Shown: positions 26,251-35,757, counted from the first letter of the stretch. The stretch is DNA of 64,000 bases from Bacillota bacterium (GCA_023439045.1 JAEXOY010000045.1:141074-205073), one strand, 5' to 3'. Numbers and translations: made by a program. The notes: generated by a model not told the origin, from the sequence alone.

Positions 26251-27921
26251 GTGCTTACTGATATAGAAATTGCACAAGGTTGTCAAATGGAGCCTATCGT
26301 AAAAATTGCAGATAAGCTTGGAATTTCTGCCGACGATCTTGAATTGTATGGGAAATATAAGGCAAAATTATCATCTGAAATCTGGGATAAGCTAAAGAAT
26401 AAAAAGGATGGAAAGCTTGTGTTGGTTACCGCAATCAATCCAACTCCAGCTGGAGAAGGTAAAACTACTACCACTGTTGGTCTTGGACAAGCTATGTCTA
26501 AAATAGGAAAAAACGCTGTAATTGCGTTGCGTGAACCATCACTAGGTCCAGTAATGGGTATCAAAGGTGGTGCCGCTGGTGGTGGATATGCACAGGTAGT
26601 TCCTATGGAGGACATTAATCTACACTTTACTGGAGATATGCACGCTATTACTGCAGCTAACAATCTGCTGTCAGCAGCCCTGGACAATCACCTTCAGCAA
26701 GGTAATGAGCTCAATATAGATCCACGCCAAATTGTATGGAAGCGTTGTATGGACATGAATGACAGAGCTCTGAGAAATATTATTGTTGGTCTTGGTGGCA
26801 GGATTAATGGAGTTCCTAGAGAAGATGGCTTTAATATTACCGTTGCATCTGAGATAATGGCTATACTATGCCTTGCATCTGATATATCTGATCTTAAAGA
26901 AAGACTTGGTAGAGTAATAGTAGGATATACATACCAAGGTGAACCTGTTACTGCTAAACATTTAAAGGTTGATGGTGCTATGACCCTACTTTTGAAGGAT
27001 GCTATCAAGCCAAACCTTGTTCAGACATTAGAAGGCACTCCAGCCCTAATGCACGGCGGACCTTTTGCTAACATAGCTCATGGCTGTAATAGTGTTCAAG
27101 CAACAAAGCTCGGTCTAAAACTTGCTGATTATGTTATAACTGAAGCTGGATTTGGAGCAGATTTAGGCGCTGAAAAATTCTTTGATATTAAATGTCGCTA
27201 TGCTAACCTCAAACCAGATGCTGTTGTTTTAGTTGCTACTATTAGAGCATTAAAATATAATGGTGGCGTTGCAAAGACAGAACTTAAAACAGAAAATATA
27301 GAAGCACTTTCAAAAGGCTTTGTTAACGTTGAGAAGCATGTTGAAAATTTAACTAAGTTTGGAGTGCCTGTTTTAGTAGCAATCAACCATTTCGATACTG
27401 ATACCGAAGCAGAAATACAGCTTGTAAAGGATAGATGTTCTTCTATGGGGGTTGATGTGGCTTTCTCAGATGTATTCCTAAATGGAGGAGATGGCGGCAT
27501 TGAACTTGCACAAAAGCTGGTTGATATAATAGAAAATAAACCATCAAATTTCGCACCAATTTATGATGCAAATCTCTCAATTAAAGAGAAAATTGAAACA
27601 ATAGTAAAAGAGATATATGGTGGTGACAAGGTAATATACACTGCTGCTGCTGAGAAATCTATCAAAACTATCGAATCTATAGGCTTAGACAAGGTTCCAG
27701 TTTGTATGGCAAAAACTCAGTATTCTCTCTCAGATAATCCTGCTCTTCTAGGAAGGCCTTCCGGCTTCGAGGTTACTGTTAGAGAGGTTAGAATCTCAGC
27801 AGGTGCAGGCTTCATAGTGGCTCTTACTGGAGATATTATGACTATGCCAGGACTCCCCAAAGTTCCAGCTGCAGAAAAGATTGATATTAAAGAAGATGGC
27901 ACAATTTTGGGACTGTTTTAA
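26251..27921 (+). CDS. fhs: Formate--tetrahydrofolate ligase
   Basis: ATP-dependent ligation of formate to tetrahydrofolate, giving 10-formyl-THF, for one-carbon metabolism or the methyl branch of the Wood-Ljungdahl pathway. The P-loop motif TPAGEGKTTTTVGLGQAM and the family segment EPSLGPVMGIKGGAAGGGY are present. The start is GTG at 26251, set by GAGAGGAG eight bases upstream. This gives 556 residues, the standard length, while upstream in-frame ATGs would add an unlikely hydrophobic extension. No other folate genes are adjacent. The stop codon sits in the loop of the terminator hairpin. Confidence 0.96.
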   Translation: MLTDIEIAQGCQMEPIVKIADKLGISADDLELYGKYKAKLSSEIWDKLKNKKDGKLVLVTAINPTPAGEGKTTTTVGLGQAMSKIGKNAVIALREPSLGPVMGIKGGAAGGGYAQVVPMEDINLHFTGDMHAITAANNLLSAALDNHLQQGNELNIDPRQIVWKRCMDMNDRALRNIIVGLGGRINGVPREDGFNITVASEIMAILCLASDISDLKERLGRVIVGYTYQGEPVTAKHLKVDGAMTLLLKDAIKPNLVQTLEGTPALMHGGPFANIAHGCNSVQATKLGLKLADYVITEAGFGADLGAEKFFDIKCRYANLKPDAVVLVATIRALKYNGGVAKTELKTENIEALSKGFVNVEKHVENLTKFGVPVLVAINHFDTDTEAEIQLVKDRCSSMGVDVAFSDVFLNGGDGGIELAQKLVDIIENKPSNFAPIYDANLSIKEKIETIVKEIYGGDKVIYTAAAEKSIKTIESIGLDKVPVCMAKTQYSLSDNPALLGRPSGFEVTVREVRISAGAGFIVALTGDIMTMPGLPKVPAAEKIDIKEDGTILGLF

Positions 27922-27934
27922 CAGTCCCTTTTTT
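27909..27934 (+). terminator. Terminator overlapping the fhs stop codon
   Basis: The stem GGGACTG / CAGTCCC has the loop TTTTAA, which contains the fhs stop TAA (27919-27921), followed by six T. The T run touches the stop of the converging aldehyde dehydrogenase gene, so the two genes share only 11 intergenic bases. Confidence 0.9.
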
Positions 27935-29312
27935 ATCTTAACAGCCACTTTGCTGCCCTTTCAAAAAACTCTAGTGAAAGCTTGTACGGTGGGTATTTTA
28001 TTTTAGCGTCGATTGCCGTTGAACTTCTTAAAACACTTCTCTTGTGGCTAAATACATCAAATGTTGCCTTACCATGATAACTTCCCATACCGCTCTCTCC
28101 AACTCCACCAAAAGGAAGATTTGCGCTTGTAATGTGGCTTATAGTGTCATTAATACATGCCCCACCTGATGATGTCTGCTTTAGTATTCTATCGGAAAGC
28201 TGCTTGTTATTTGTGAAAATATATAGAGCCAATGGTTTTGGTCTATTGTTAACAAATGCTATTGCGTCCTCAATTCTTTCATACGATAGAACAGGCAAAA
28301 TAGGTCCAAAAATCTCCTCCTGCATTATATCCTCATTACCTGTAAGCGACTCTACAACAGTGGGTTCTATACGTAATCTATCGCAGTCAAACTTACCCCC
28401 AACAGCTATTGTTAAGCCATTTAAATATTTAGTTAATCTGTCAAAGTGTTTTCGATTTATTATCCTACAAAAATATTCTGAATCAATTGGCTTGTGCCCA
28501 TAAAAATCCTTAATACTTTTATCAATTCCGTCCATTAGTTTTTTCTTTACACTATTTTCAACCAGTACATAGTCAGGTGCAACACAGGTTTGACCTGCAT
28601 TGATAAATTTCCCCCATGCGATCCTTCTAGCTGCAATTTCAATGTTTGTATTACTATCTACAATACAAGGGCTTTTGCCACCTAACTCTAGTGTTACAGG
28701 TGTAAGATTCCTTGCAGCGTACTGCATAACAATCTTACCTATTGATGTACCTCCAGTAAAGAAAATATAATCAAAATTATATTCCAATAAAGCCTGGGCA
28801 ATACTTGCATCTCCTTCAAACACTGAAATGTATTGCTCTTCAAAAGTATCAGATATTAATCTTTTTGTAATAGCGGATGTTTTAGGTGATAGCTCAGAAG
28901 GCTTTATAACTGCACAATTACCCGCTGCTATGGCACCAACTAGGGGTGCAAAGGTAAGCTGAAAAGGATAATTCCATGGTCCAATTATAAGAACTTGTCC
29001 ATAGGGCTCAGAAATAATAGAGCTTTTCCCTCCTAAGTATGCCAGTGGGGTTCTAACTTTTTTAGGCCTAGTTAATTTTTTAAGATTTCTAAGCATATAA
29101 TCTATTTCTGAAATAACCATGGTTACCTCTGTGGCAAGGCCTTCAAAGTGACATTTGTCCAAATCCTCTAATAGACAATCGAGAATTTCTTTTTTATTTT
29201 TGAGTATTGCTGTTTTGAGTTTTTTGAGTGCTTCTAAACGGAAATCTAGATTTTTAGTTATATCTGTTCTAAAGTATTCCTTTTGATTCGTTAGTTTATT
29301 ATTTATATCCAT
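27933..29312 (-). CDS. Class-3-type aldehyde dehydrogenase
   Basis: A 459-residue NAD(P)-dependent aldehyde dehydrogenase. Visible are the cofactor motif IGPWNYPFQLTFAPLVGAI, the general-base glutamate in TLELGGKSP and the catalytic cysteine in NAGQTCVAPDY. The short length and the PWNYP motif place it with the class 3 (fatty aldehyde, YwdH/AldH3-like) branch. The C terminus (RAAKWLLR) may be weakly membrane-associated. The start at 29312 follows GGAGG seven bases upstream. It converges with fhs. The physiological substrate is not evident. Confidence 0.92.
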   Translation of the reverse strand: MDINNKLTNQKEYFRTDITKNLDFRLEALKKLKTAILKNKKEILDCLLEDLDKCHFEGLATEVTMVISEIDYMLRNLKKLTRPKKVRTPLAYLGGKSSIISEPYGQVLIIGPWNYPFQLTFAPLVGAIAAGNCAVIKPSELSPKTSAITKRLISDTFEEQYISVFEGDASIAQALLEYNFDYIFFTGGTSIGKIVMQYAARNLTPVTLELGGKSPCIVDSNTNIEIAARRIAWGKFINAGQTCVAPDYVLVENSVKKKLMDGIDKSIKDFYGHKPIDSEYFCRIINRKHFDRLTKYLNGLTIAVGGKFDCDRLRIEPTVVESLTGNEDIMQEEIFGPILPVLSYERIEDAIAFVNNRPKPLALYIFTNNKQLSDRILKQTSSGGACINDTISHITSANLPFGGVGESGMGSYHGKATFDVFSHKRSVLRSSTAIDAKIKYPPYKLSLEFFERAAKWLLR

Positions 29313-29463
29313 TGTTAATCCTCCGAGCATTAACTCTCTTTAGCTTTATTTTAGTTTTTATGTTATAGCCATTATTAATTTATGTCAATAACTTCAAATT
29401 GTATTGTTAAGCTCTCAATCAGAGAATTATTAATTAACGTCCTTTCCTTAACCTTTAACAGCC

Positions 29464-30450
29464 TCATAACTTAATAAATTCACTCATGAATTTACTATGT
29501 GGTTCTACTTCATCTATTACCTCTTGAAGTCTAGTAACAAAGCTTTTTTCTGACCAACTCCTCTTACTATTGTAATATTTATTTATCACCCTCCAAAACT
29601 TTTGTGGAAATAATAGCATAATTTTCATAATTTCTAACTCTTCTTTTGAAATTGTTTCAATCTTGCTATATTCTTCTATGATATTTACTGCCTCTTTTAT
29701 ATCCCAGTTACACTTTCTCATTTTACGCCTTAACAGGTTGACTAAATCATAAACCTTCAAGTCAAAGCAGCAATACTCAAAATTTACAACATACATTGCG
29801 TCATCGTTAACATATATATTGTGATGGTTAAAGTCGTGATGAGAGATTACTCCATCCTGTGCAGCCTTGTCTGATAGTATTATATACTCTGAGTCAGCAA
29901 GTAAATCTAATGCCAGTTCACCTGTCTTCAAAAAGTAATCTGTGCTTTCACATATCATATGGTCAAACTTCATTCTTCCCTTTTGTGCTGCCTTTCTAAG
30001 CTTCTTTATCTCGTCAAGCCTCTTTTGAAGACAAAGTGGAAGCTTTCCTAACTCGCTCCTAGCAGATATACTCTCACTTATCCTAAATCCGTATGAAGCT
30101 TTATGCATGCTTGCAAGCATACTAGCGCTAGCACTGGTTTCTATATTGCTTTCTAAATTAAGCTCCCGCCCCTCTATATAATCAGTAATATATAAGCATA
30201 GCTCACCAATATTTGCACTAAATCCTCCTTGTATTGCAGGGATATTTCTATCAATATTAGTAAAACCATTTCTTATAAGGTGTTCTTTTACCTCTGCAAT
30301 AAATGATATCCTATCTGCTTTTAGGTTGCTTAGCTTTGCTAGTTTTTTCTCACCCTGTTGTGCAGTAATTATGTACATATCCTTATAATTGCATATTGAT
30401 TTTATATCTATTTCAAAGTTCTCTTTTATGGCTTTTTCTACATCCTGCAT
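29464..30450 (-). CDS. CotS-like aminoglycoside-phosphotransferase-fold protein
   Basis: A 328-residue protein with the APH/CotS kinase fold seen in spore coat proteins of the CotS/CotI/YutH type. The catalytic loop is SHHDFNHHNIYV, holding the HxDxxxxN residues. The next metal-binding motif, normally hhDhD, reads VVNFEY, with asparagine in place of the aspartate, so kinase activity is doubtful. The N-lobe lysine region (KLAKLSNLKADR) looks degenerate. In sporulating bacteria such proteins are coat components, some with kinase activity on other coat proteins. It appears monocistronic. Confidence 0.8.
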   Translation of the reverse strand: MQDVEKAIKENFEIDIKSICNYKDMYIITAQQGEKKLAKLSNLKADRISFIAEVKEHLIRNGFTNIDRNIPAIQGGFSANIGELCLYITDYIEGRELNLESNIETSASASMLASMHKASYGFRISESISARSELGKLPLCLQKRLDEIKKLRKAAQKGRMKFDHMICESTDYFLKTGELALDLLADSEYIILSDKAAQDGVISHHDFNHHNIYVNDDAMYVVNFEYCCFDLKVYDLVNLLRRKMRKCNWDIKEAVNIIEEYSKIETISKEELEIMKIMLLFPQKFWRVINKYYNSKRSWSEKSFVTRLQEVIDEVEPHSKFMSEFIKL

Positions 30451-30611
30451 AATTACTACATCATCCTCTCGTTTTTTATAGCTTCAGTGGAAAACACAAT
30501 GTAGTAAATTATATGTTTTTAATATCAATAACATGCTTATGGTATTTATAGATAAGTATAAATGGTGTTTGCTCTAGTATTTTAAATAAGACTAACCGAT
30601 TTGTACTGATT

Positions 30612-30643
30612 AAAAAAAAACCGCCATTACTGGCAGTTTTTTT
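30612..30643. terminator. Bidirectional terminator
   Basis: AAACcGCCA / TGGCaGTTT stem (30618-30626 with 30631-30639), with an A run on the left and a T run on the right. It lies downstream of the DUF554 gene on the minus strand. Confidence 0.8.
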
Positions 30644-30708
30644 ATTTGAAATATTAGTGATATCCAACCTTATAAACTATTAAACCATGAAGTTAAAAAC
30701 TTACAAAT

Positions 30709-31455
30709 CTAAAATAGTCCCTGAATGAGATAATATATAAATGGTATAAATATTGCGGGCAGCATATTTCCAACCTTTATTTTCTTTATTTCCAAGAGAT
30801 TAAGCCCTATACCCATTATTAATATTCCACCTACTAAAGAAGTCTGTGATATCACAACATCAGTTAGCCATGGCTGAATATATGTAGCTAATAATGTAAT
30901 GGCTCCCTGATATAAAAACACCGGTATTGCAGAAAAAGCAACGCCAATACCAAGGGTGGAACTAAATACTACTGCACTTACTCCATCAAGTATAGATTTT
31001 GCAAATAACGTTGCAGTATTTCCGGTAAGTCCATCTTCCAATGACCCTACTATTGCCATGGCACCAACGCAATAAACCAAGCTAGCTGTAACAAAGCCCT
31101 CAGCGAAATTCCCACCACCTAGCTTACAAAGAAGCTTGTTTTTTGAGCATTTTCCTTGAAACCAGTTACCTAATTTATCAAGCTTTTTCTCAATGTTAAT
31201 CCATTCCCCAATAATTCCACCTATTACAAGGCTTAATATCATAAGGGTAATGTACTGCCTGTCTAGTTTGGCGCCCTCTACAACCTTGTATATCCCCTGT
31301 AAACAACCTGATATACCTATAATAATAACTGACAAGCCAATGCCCTGCATAATAGTATTTTTGTACCTTTCAGGTAGCCCATTCTTTAAAAGGCTTCCTG
31401 CTAAACCTCCAACAATAACTACTATTGCATTTACTATAGTACCAAGACCAATCAT
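30709..31455 (-). CDS. DUF554 family membrane protein
   Basis: A 248-residue polytopic protein with about six to seven hydrophobic segments. The family start GLGTIVNAIVVIVGGLAGSLL, the central VTASLVYCVGAMAIVGSLEDGLTG and the C-terminal GGILIMGIGLNLLEIKKIKVGNMLPA pattern (about 208-235) are typical of DUF554 proteins such as YqgA. The function of the family is unknown; a transporter role is often supposed. The gene is followed by a terminator and stands alone. Confidence 0.9.
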   Translation of the reverse strand: MIGLGTIVNAIVVIVGGLAGSLLKNGLPERYKNTIMQGIGLSVIIIGISGCLQGIYKVVEGAKLDRQYITLMILSLVIGGIIGEWINIEKKLDKLGNWFQGKCSKNKLLCKLGGGNFAEGFVTASLVYCVGAMAIVGSLEDGLTGNTATLFAKSILDGVSAVVFSSTLGIGVAFSAIPVFLYQGAITLLATYIQPWLTDVVISQTSLVGGILIMGIGLNLLEIKKIKVGNMLPAIFIPFIYYLIQGLF

Positions 31456-31715
31456 TTTATCTTTACTCCTCTTATGTAGTAATAATGCTATAACTAATTT
31501 ATCATAATGATACCTATAAGTACATAATTGTTTTGGTATAAAATTAGTAGTTACATTAATCTAAGTTCTTGGATTTTTACACAATAGCTCTTATCCATTT
31601 TGTGGTAAAATTATTATATTGAATAAATAAATTTATAAAATATATGAACCAATACCCTAATTTTATCCTCTTATATATCATGGAGCTCCAAAAAAATAAA
31701 AAAGGAGGTAATACA

Positions 31716-32267
31716 ATGGAATTAGGTGATATCATAGATCGATGTCAGCTGGGCGATTTAGATGCATTTCATGAGTTATATCGCATTTACTATAAAAAAG
31801 CCTTTGGAACAGCATATTTAATATGTTCAGATAGAACCCTATCTGAGGATATTGTGCAAGAAGCCTTTTTTGTATGTTATAAATCAATAAAACAATTAAA
31901 GGATTCATCTCTTTTTAATACATGGTTCTATAAAACAGTAGTAAGACTATCTTGGAGAATGCATCGTAAGCAAGGGAAAGTAGCTGCTCCTACATCTGTA
32001 GATTCATGCAACATAATTTCCTTTGATTGCTTTATTAATGCTGAGAATAAGTTAATTCTAAGAGATAGTATTAATCAACTAAGTGGGCCTCTGAAAACTG
32101 TGATTGTATTATATTACTACAATGATTTCTCTATTAGAGATATATCTAAAATTACAGGTTGTTTAGAGGGTACTGTTAAATCCAGGCTTTATAAGGCAAG
32201 AAATTGTATAAAGAACTCAATTTCTGAACCAGAGCTATCACAATTAAAAGAATTGGAGGCAAAGTAA
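31716..32267 (+). CDS. ECF-type RNA polymerase sigma factor
   Basis: A 183-residue sigma-70 family factor with only regions 2 and 4. Region 2 spans about 10-75 (YYKKAFGTAYLICSD, LSEDIVQEAFFVCYKSI). Region 4 spans about 120-170, with the helix-turn-helix FSIRDISKITGCLEGTVKSRL. The start at 31716 is set by AAAGGAGGT at 31701-31709; the longer frame has no ribosome-binding site. The next gene starts one base after its stop and encodes a membrane protein that is the probable anti-sigma factor. The regulon is unknown; no target promoter motif was identified in the window. Confidence 0.9.
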   Translation: MELGDIIDRCQLGDLDAFHELYRIYYKKAFGTAYLICSDRTLSEDIVQEAFFVCYKSIKQLKDSSLFNTWFYKTVVRLSWRMHRKQGKVAAPTSVDSCNIISFDCFINAENKLILRDSINQLSGPLKTVIVLYYYNDFSIRDISKITGCLEGTVKSRLYKARNCIKNSISEPELSQLKELEAK

Positions 32268-32268
32268 T

Positions 32269-33165
32269 ATGAAAAATGGTTTTGATGAAAAAGAAATAAA
32301 GCAATGCTTAATAGAACAGGCAGACTCAGTCGAATTAGATATAGAAGGTTCATATAATCTATATTTAAATAAAGTTACTGATTGCAAGAAAGTGAAACTT
32401 ACATATCTAGGAAGTATAAGAAAAACTATGGTAATTGCTGCATGTTTAGTTATTTGTGTAACCTCCATTGTTGTTGCATCTTCAAGTACAGTTAGAGCTA
32501 TGGCTCAGAATACAGTAGACAACATAATTTCCCTATTTGTTGTAGAGGGAACAGGTGATAATTCTAAAATAGTGCAAAAGCCAAGCTCTGAAATAGTATC
32601 AGCAATACAAACTGTTGAGGATACAACTCTTTCTGATGAAGAAATATCAAAAAGAATAGGCTTTAATATATCATTTCCTCAAAACATTATGGATAATGTC
32701 ACACTTAAATCAAAATATAATGGTGTATTATTAAATTCAGAAGTGCCATATTCAAAACAGTATGACTTAATGCCCACAATGCAAAGAGCTGTATATGATG
32801 ACGATGCAATGAATTCATTGTCTGAGTATTCTCCTGTTCGATATATTGCAGCCTTATACAGCTACCAAGATTATGGTGTAATTATAACAGCTAATATATC
32901 AGCTGAAGATATTGATACATCTATTTACACTGATAAAATTGGTGATATTCAAGCAATTTGGGAAAAGAATAAATATCCGATTTATCCACGTCTTACCGAT
33001 AATGGGGTAATTAAAGGTGATATGACTCAACAGCCAACTTTGAGGGATTATGTATGTTTATCTTGGGTACATAATTCTGTGTCATATAAATTACAACAAA
33101 ATGGTACCTCACTTACTAAAGAAAAGGCTATAGAAATAGCAAATGCTTTTATGAAGCAACAATAA
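32269..33165 (+). CDS. Probable membrane anti-sigma factor (DUF4367-like C-terminus)
   Basis: A 298-residue single-pass membrane protein. The N-terminal cytoplasmic part is about 58 residues, a membrane helix follows (about 62-80, MVIAACLVICVTSIVVA), and the remainder is extracytoplasmic. The cytoplasmic part lacks the HxxxCxxC zinc motif of ZAS-type anti-sigmas. The C-terminal part (SWVHNSVSYKLQQNGTSLTK) resembles DUF4367 domains found in such proteins. It is translationally coupled to the sigma factor gene (1-base gap), the normal arrangement. An envelope signal is likely; nature unknown. Confidence 0.72.
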   Translation: MKNGFDEKEIKQCLIEQADSVELDIEGSYNLYLNKVTDCKKVKLTYLGSIRKTMVIAACLVICVTSIVVASSSTVRAMAQNTVDNIISLFVVEGTGDNSKIVQKPSSEIVSAIQTVEDTTLSDEEISKRIGFNISFPQNIMDNVTLKSKYNGVLLNSEVPYSKQYDLMPTMQRAVYDDDAMNSLSEYSPVRYIAALYSYQDYGVIITANISAEDIDTSIYTDKIGDIQAIWEKNKYPIYPRLTDNGVIKGDMTQQPTLRDYVCLSWVHNSVSYKLQQNGTSLTKEKAIEIANAFMKQQ

Positions 33166-33175
33166 AATATCCTTA

Positions 33176-33200
33176 TCCTCTCTAATTGAGAGAGGACTTT
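33176..33200 (+). terminator. Weak terminator after the anti-sigma gene
   Basis: Perfect 8-bp stem TCCTCTCT / AGAGAGGA with a 5-base loop, followed only by CTTT. Confidence 0.5.
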
Positions 33201-33218
33201 AATATGTTGAATATCAAG

Positions 33219-33259
33219 AAAAGGGAGTACCGCACAAATTATTGTGGATACTCCCTTTT
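33219..33259. terminator. Terminator of the por operon (bidirectional)
   Basis: Outer stem AAAGGGAGTA / TACTCCCTTT (33220-33229 with 33249-33258) with an inner CACAA/TTGTG stem. It lies between the sigma/anti-sigma genes and the end of the minus-strand por operon. Confidence 0.8.
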
Positions 33260-33291
33260 ATCTATACTTGAATAATAAAAACTAATTGATA

Positions 33292-34230
33292 TTAAGCTTC
33301 TTCTCCAGCTAGCTTAAGAAGAGCTGCCCATCTATCGTCAACTTCCTTCTGGATTTCTTCGATCATATATTCATTGCCAGCCTTAAATAAGTGCTTGAAT
33401 CTTCCCTGCTTCTTCAAGAAGTCAGCAACTGGAAGCTTATTCTTTGGCTTGTAGTTGATGATATATTTACCATCAATTACTTCATATAATGGCCAGAAGC
33501 AAGTTTCTACAGCAAGCTTATTCATTTCCATAAGGTCTGGAGTATTGTAGATCCAACCTCTTGGGCATGGAGCCAATACGTTCATGAAAGCAGCACCCTT
33601 AGTGTAAAGAGCCTTTTCAGCCTTTTCATATAGGTCCTTCATGTTTCCGATTGCAGCAGTCTGACATACATATGGAATATGGTGGTTCGCCATTATTTCT
33701 GTAAGGTCTTTTCTTGGCTGAATCTTACCTGGTATTACTTTACCAGCTGGTGAAGTAGTAGTATCAGCATACTTAGGAGTAGCTGATGATCTTTGGATAC
33801 CAGTGTTCATGTATGCTCCGTTATCGTAGCAAACATAAACCATGTCATGTCCTCTTTCCATAGCTCCTGAAAGTGACTGCAAACCTATATCATAAGTTCC
33901 GCCGTCACCACCAAATGCGATGAACTTAGTTTCTCCCTTTATCTTGCCCTTCTTCTTCATTGCTACATAAGCCGCTTCAGCACCTGATACAGATGCAGCT
34001 GAGTTTTCAAATGCATTATGAATAAAGGAATCCTTCCATGCAGTATATGGGTAAATGAACGTCGATACTTCAAGACAGCCTGTTGCTGAACCTATTACTG
34101 CGTGATCTTCAGGCTTTAATGCTCTGAGTATTTGTCTAACTACAACTGGTGCTCCACATCCGGCACACAGTCTATGACCGCCAGTAAGCCTCTCTGGCTT
34201 TTTAGCAGCTTCTTTTATATTGTAAGCCAT
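33292..34230 (-). CDS. porB: Pyruvate:ferredoxin oxidoreductase, beta subunit
   Basis: Thiamine-diphosphate-binding subunit of the four-subunit enzyme that converts pyruvate and CoA to acetyl-CoA, CO2 and reduced ferredoxin. It is 312 residues. Visible are RLCAGCGAPVVVRQIL with cysteines for the [4Fe-4S] cluster and the TPP motif GGDGGTYDIGLQSLSGA followed by YDNGAYMNTG. It is the last gene of the porCDAB operon, 14 bases after porA. Other 2-oxoacids are possible substrates by homology alone, but the subunit set and Clostridia context favour pyruvate. Confidence 0.94.
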   Translation of the reverse strand: MAYNIKEAAKKPERLTGGHRLCAGCGAPVVVRQILRALKPEDHAVIGSATGCLEVSTFIYPYTAWKDSFIHNAFENSAASVSGAEAAYVAMKKKGKIKGETKFIAFGGDGGTYDIGLQSLSGAMERGHDMVYVCYDNGAYMNTGIQRSSATPKYADTTTSPAGKVIPGKIQPRKDLTEIMANHHIPYVCQTAAIGNMKDLYEKAEKALYTKGAAFMNVLAPCPRGWIYNTPDLMEMNKLAVETCFWPLYEVIDGKYIINYKPKNKLPVADFLKKQGRFKHLFKAGNEYMIEEIQKEVDDRWAALLKLAGEEA

Positions 34231-34244
34231 TTAAAAAGCACCTC

Positions 34245-35429
34245 CTATTCTCTTACGCCTAGGTAATTGTAAACAGAGTCTACCTTACCTGTAGCAGCAA
34301 TTTCTAATGTTTTATTAAATACAACTTCGATATCAGTAGTCTTAACGTCTCTACCGCCGAGGCCGTAGATATAGTTAATTACCTTTGGTCCGAATACTCC
34401 CTTTGCATATAAAGCAGAAGTGAAGTCAGTGAATAATGGTCCACCTGCAGCGTTAAAGCTTTCAGCCTTATCCATGATAGCTATTGCCTTATACTTTGAT
34501 AAAGCTTCAGCAATTTCATCAACTGGGAAAGGTCTATACAATCTTGGCTTAAATACTGCAATATTCTTTCCTTGAGCCTTATATTGATCAGCTACGAACT
34601 TTGCTGTACCAGCTGTTGAGTTCAATACTACAACACAAGCTTCTGCGCCTTCAGCATTATATTCTTCGAATAATCCATAGCTTCTGCCAGTCAATTTTTC
34701 AAATTCTTCAGATATTTCCAATACTACCTTTTTAGCATTCATCATTGCTTCAGACTGCTGTCTCTTGTGCTCGAAGCAATGTGTGAAGTGATCCAAAGGA
34801 CCTACAGATATTGGGGTTTCCTTGTTGAGAAGGTATTCAGTTGGGTTGTACTCTCCAACAAAAGCCTTTACCTTTTCATCTTCAACAAGATCAACATTTT
34901 CAATAGCGTGGGATGTAATAAATCCATCCTGGCAAACCATTACTGGAAGAAGTACATCTTTATGCTCACCTATTCTATTAGCCATCAACATATTATCATA
35001 TGCTTCCTGGCAGTTTTCTGAGTAAATCTGAATCCATCCTGAATCTCTTGCGCCCATGGAGTCACTGTGGTCATTATGTATGTTAAGAGGTCCTGAAAGA
35101 GTTCTATTTACACATGCCAATACTATTGGAAGTCTTGAACATGCTGCTATGTATAAACATTCCCACATGAGTGCAAGTCCGTTAGCTGAAGTAGCAGTCA
35201 TTGCTCTTCCTCCTGCTGCCTGAGCACCTATACATGCTGATAAAGCACTATGCTCTGATTCAACAGCTACAAACTCAGTGTCAACCTGTCCATTTGATAC
35301 AAATGTTGAGAAGTACTGAGGAACTTCTGTTGATGGAGTTATTGGGAAAGCCGCAACTACATCTGGATTTATCTGCTTCATGGCAACAGCCATGGCTTCG
35401 TTACCACTAAATCTTTCTCTTATAGCCAT
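34245..35429 (-). CDS. porA: Pyruvate:ferredoxin oxidoreductase, alpha subunit
   Basis: A 394-residue subunit carrying the pyrimidine-binding half of the TPP site. The family start reads FSGNEAMAVAMKQINPDVVA with AAFPITPSTEVPQYF. TEFVAVESEHSALSACIGAQ includes the catalytic glutamate, followed by TATSANGLALMWE. A C-terminal transketolase-C-like domain follows from about 260. It sits between porD and porB, with 16 bases to porD. Confidence 0.95.
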   Translation of the reverse strand: MAIRERFSGNEAMAVAMKQINPDVVAAFPITPSTEVPQYFSTFVSNGQVDTEFVAVESEHSALSACIGAQAAGGRAMTATSANGLALMWECLYIAACSRLPIVLACVNRTLSGPLNIHNDHSDSMGARDSGWIQIYSENCQEAYDNMLMANRIGEHKDVLLPVMVCQDGFITSHAIENVDLVEDEKVKAFVGEYNPTEYLLNKETPISVGPLDHFTHCFEHKRQQSEAMMNAKKVVLEISEEFEKLTGRSYGLFEEYNAEGAEACVVVLNSTAGTAKFVADQYKAQGKNIAVFKPRLYRPFPVDEIAEALSKYKAIAIMDKAESFNAAGGPLFTDFTSALYAKGVFGPKVINYIYGLGGRDVKTTDIEVVFNKTLEIAATGKVDSVYNYLGVRE

Positions 35430-35445
35430 TATGAATTTTCCCTCC

Positions 35446-35757
35446 TTACTTTTCTTCTACAAAGTCAATGGCTTTGAAAGGGCAAACCTTTACACATACG
35501 CCACAACCCTTGCAGTGATCATAATCTATACCTGTCATCTTTGCTTCTGTATCAACAATTATTGATGAATCTGGACATACTGGGAAGCAAAGTAGACATT
35601 GCTTACATTTTTCTGAATTCCAAATAGGTCTCATTGAACGCCAGTCACCTGTTTTAAAAAGATGTGCGTTTCCAGCCCAAGAAATATTACCACCCTTTGT
35701 GATATCTTTCCATGTAACGTCAGGAGCAACTGTTTTTAATTCCTTGTTGCAACTCAT
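35446..35757 (-). CDS. porD: Pyruvate:ferredoxin oxidoreductase, delta subunit (2[4Fe-4S])
   Basis: A 103-residue ferredoxin-like subunit. Two CxxCxxCxxxC clusters are visible: CKQCLLCFPVC and CKGCGVCVKVCP. They pass electrons from the TPP site to external ferredoxin. The start overlaps the porC stop (ATGA), showing translational coupling. Confidence 0.95.
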   Translation of the reverse strand: MSCNKELKTVAPDVTWKDITKGGNISWAGNAHLFKTGDWRSMRPIWNSEKCKQCLLCFPVCPDSSIIVDTEAKMTGIDYDHCKGCGVCVKVCPFKAIDFVEEK

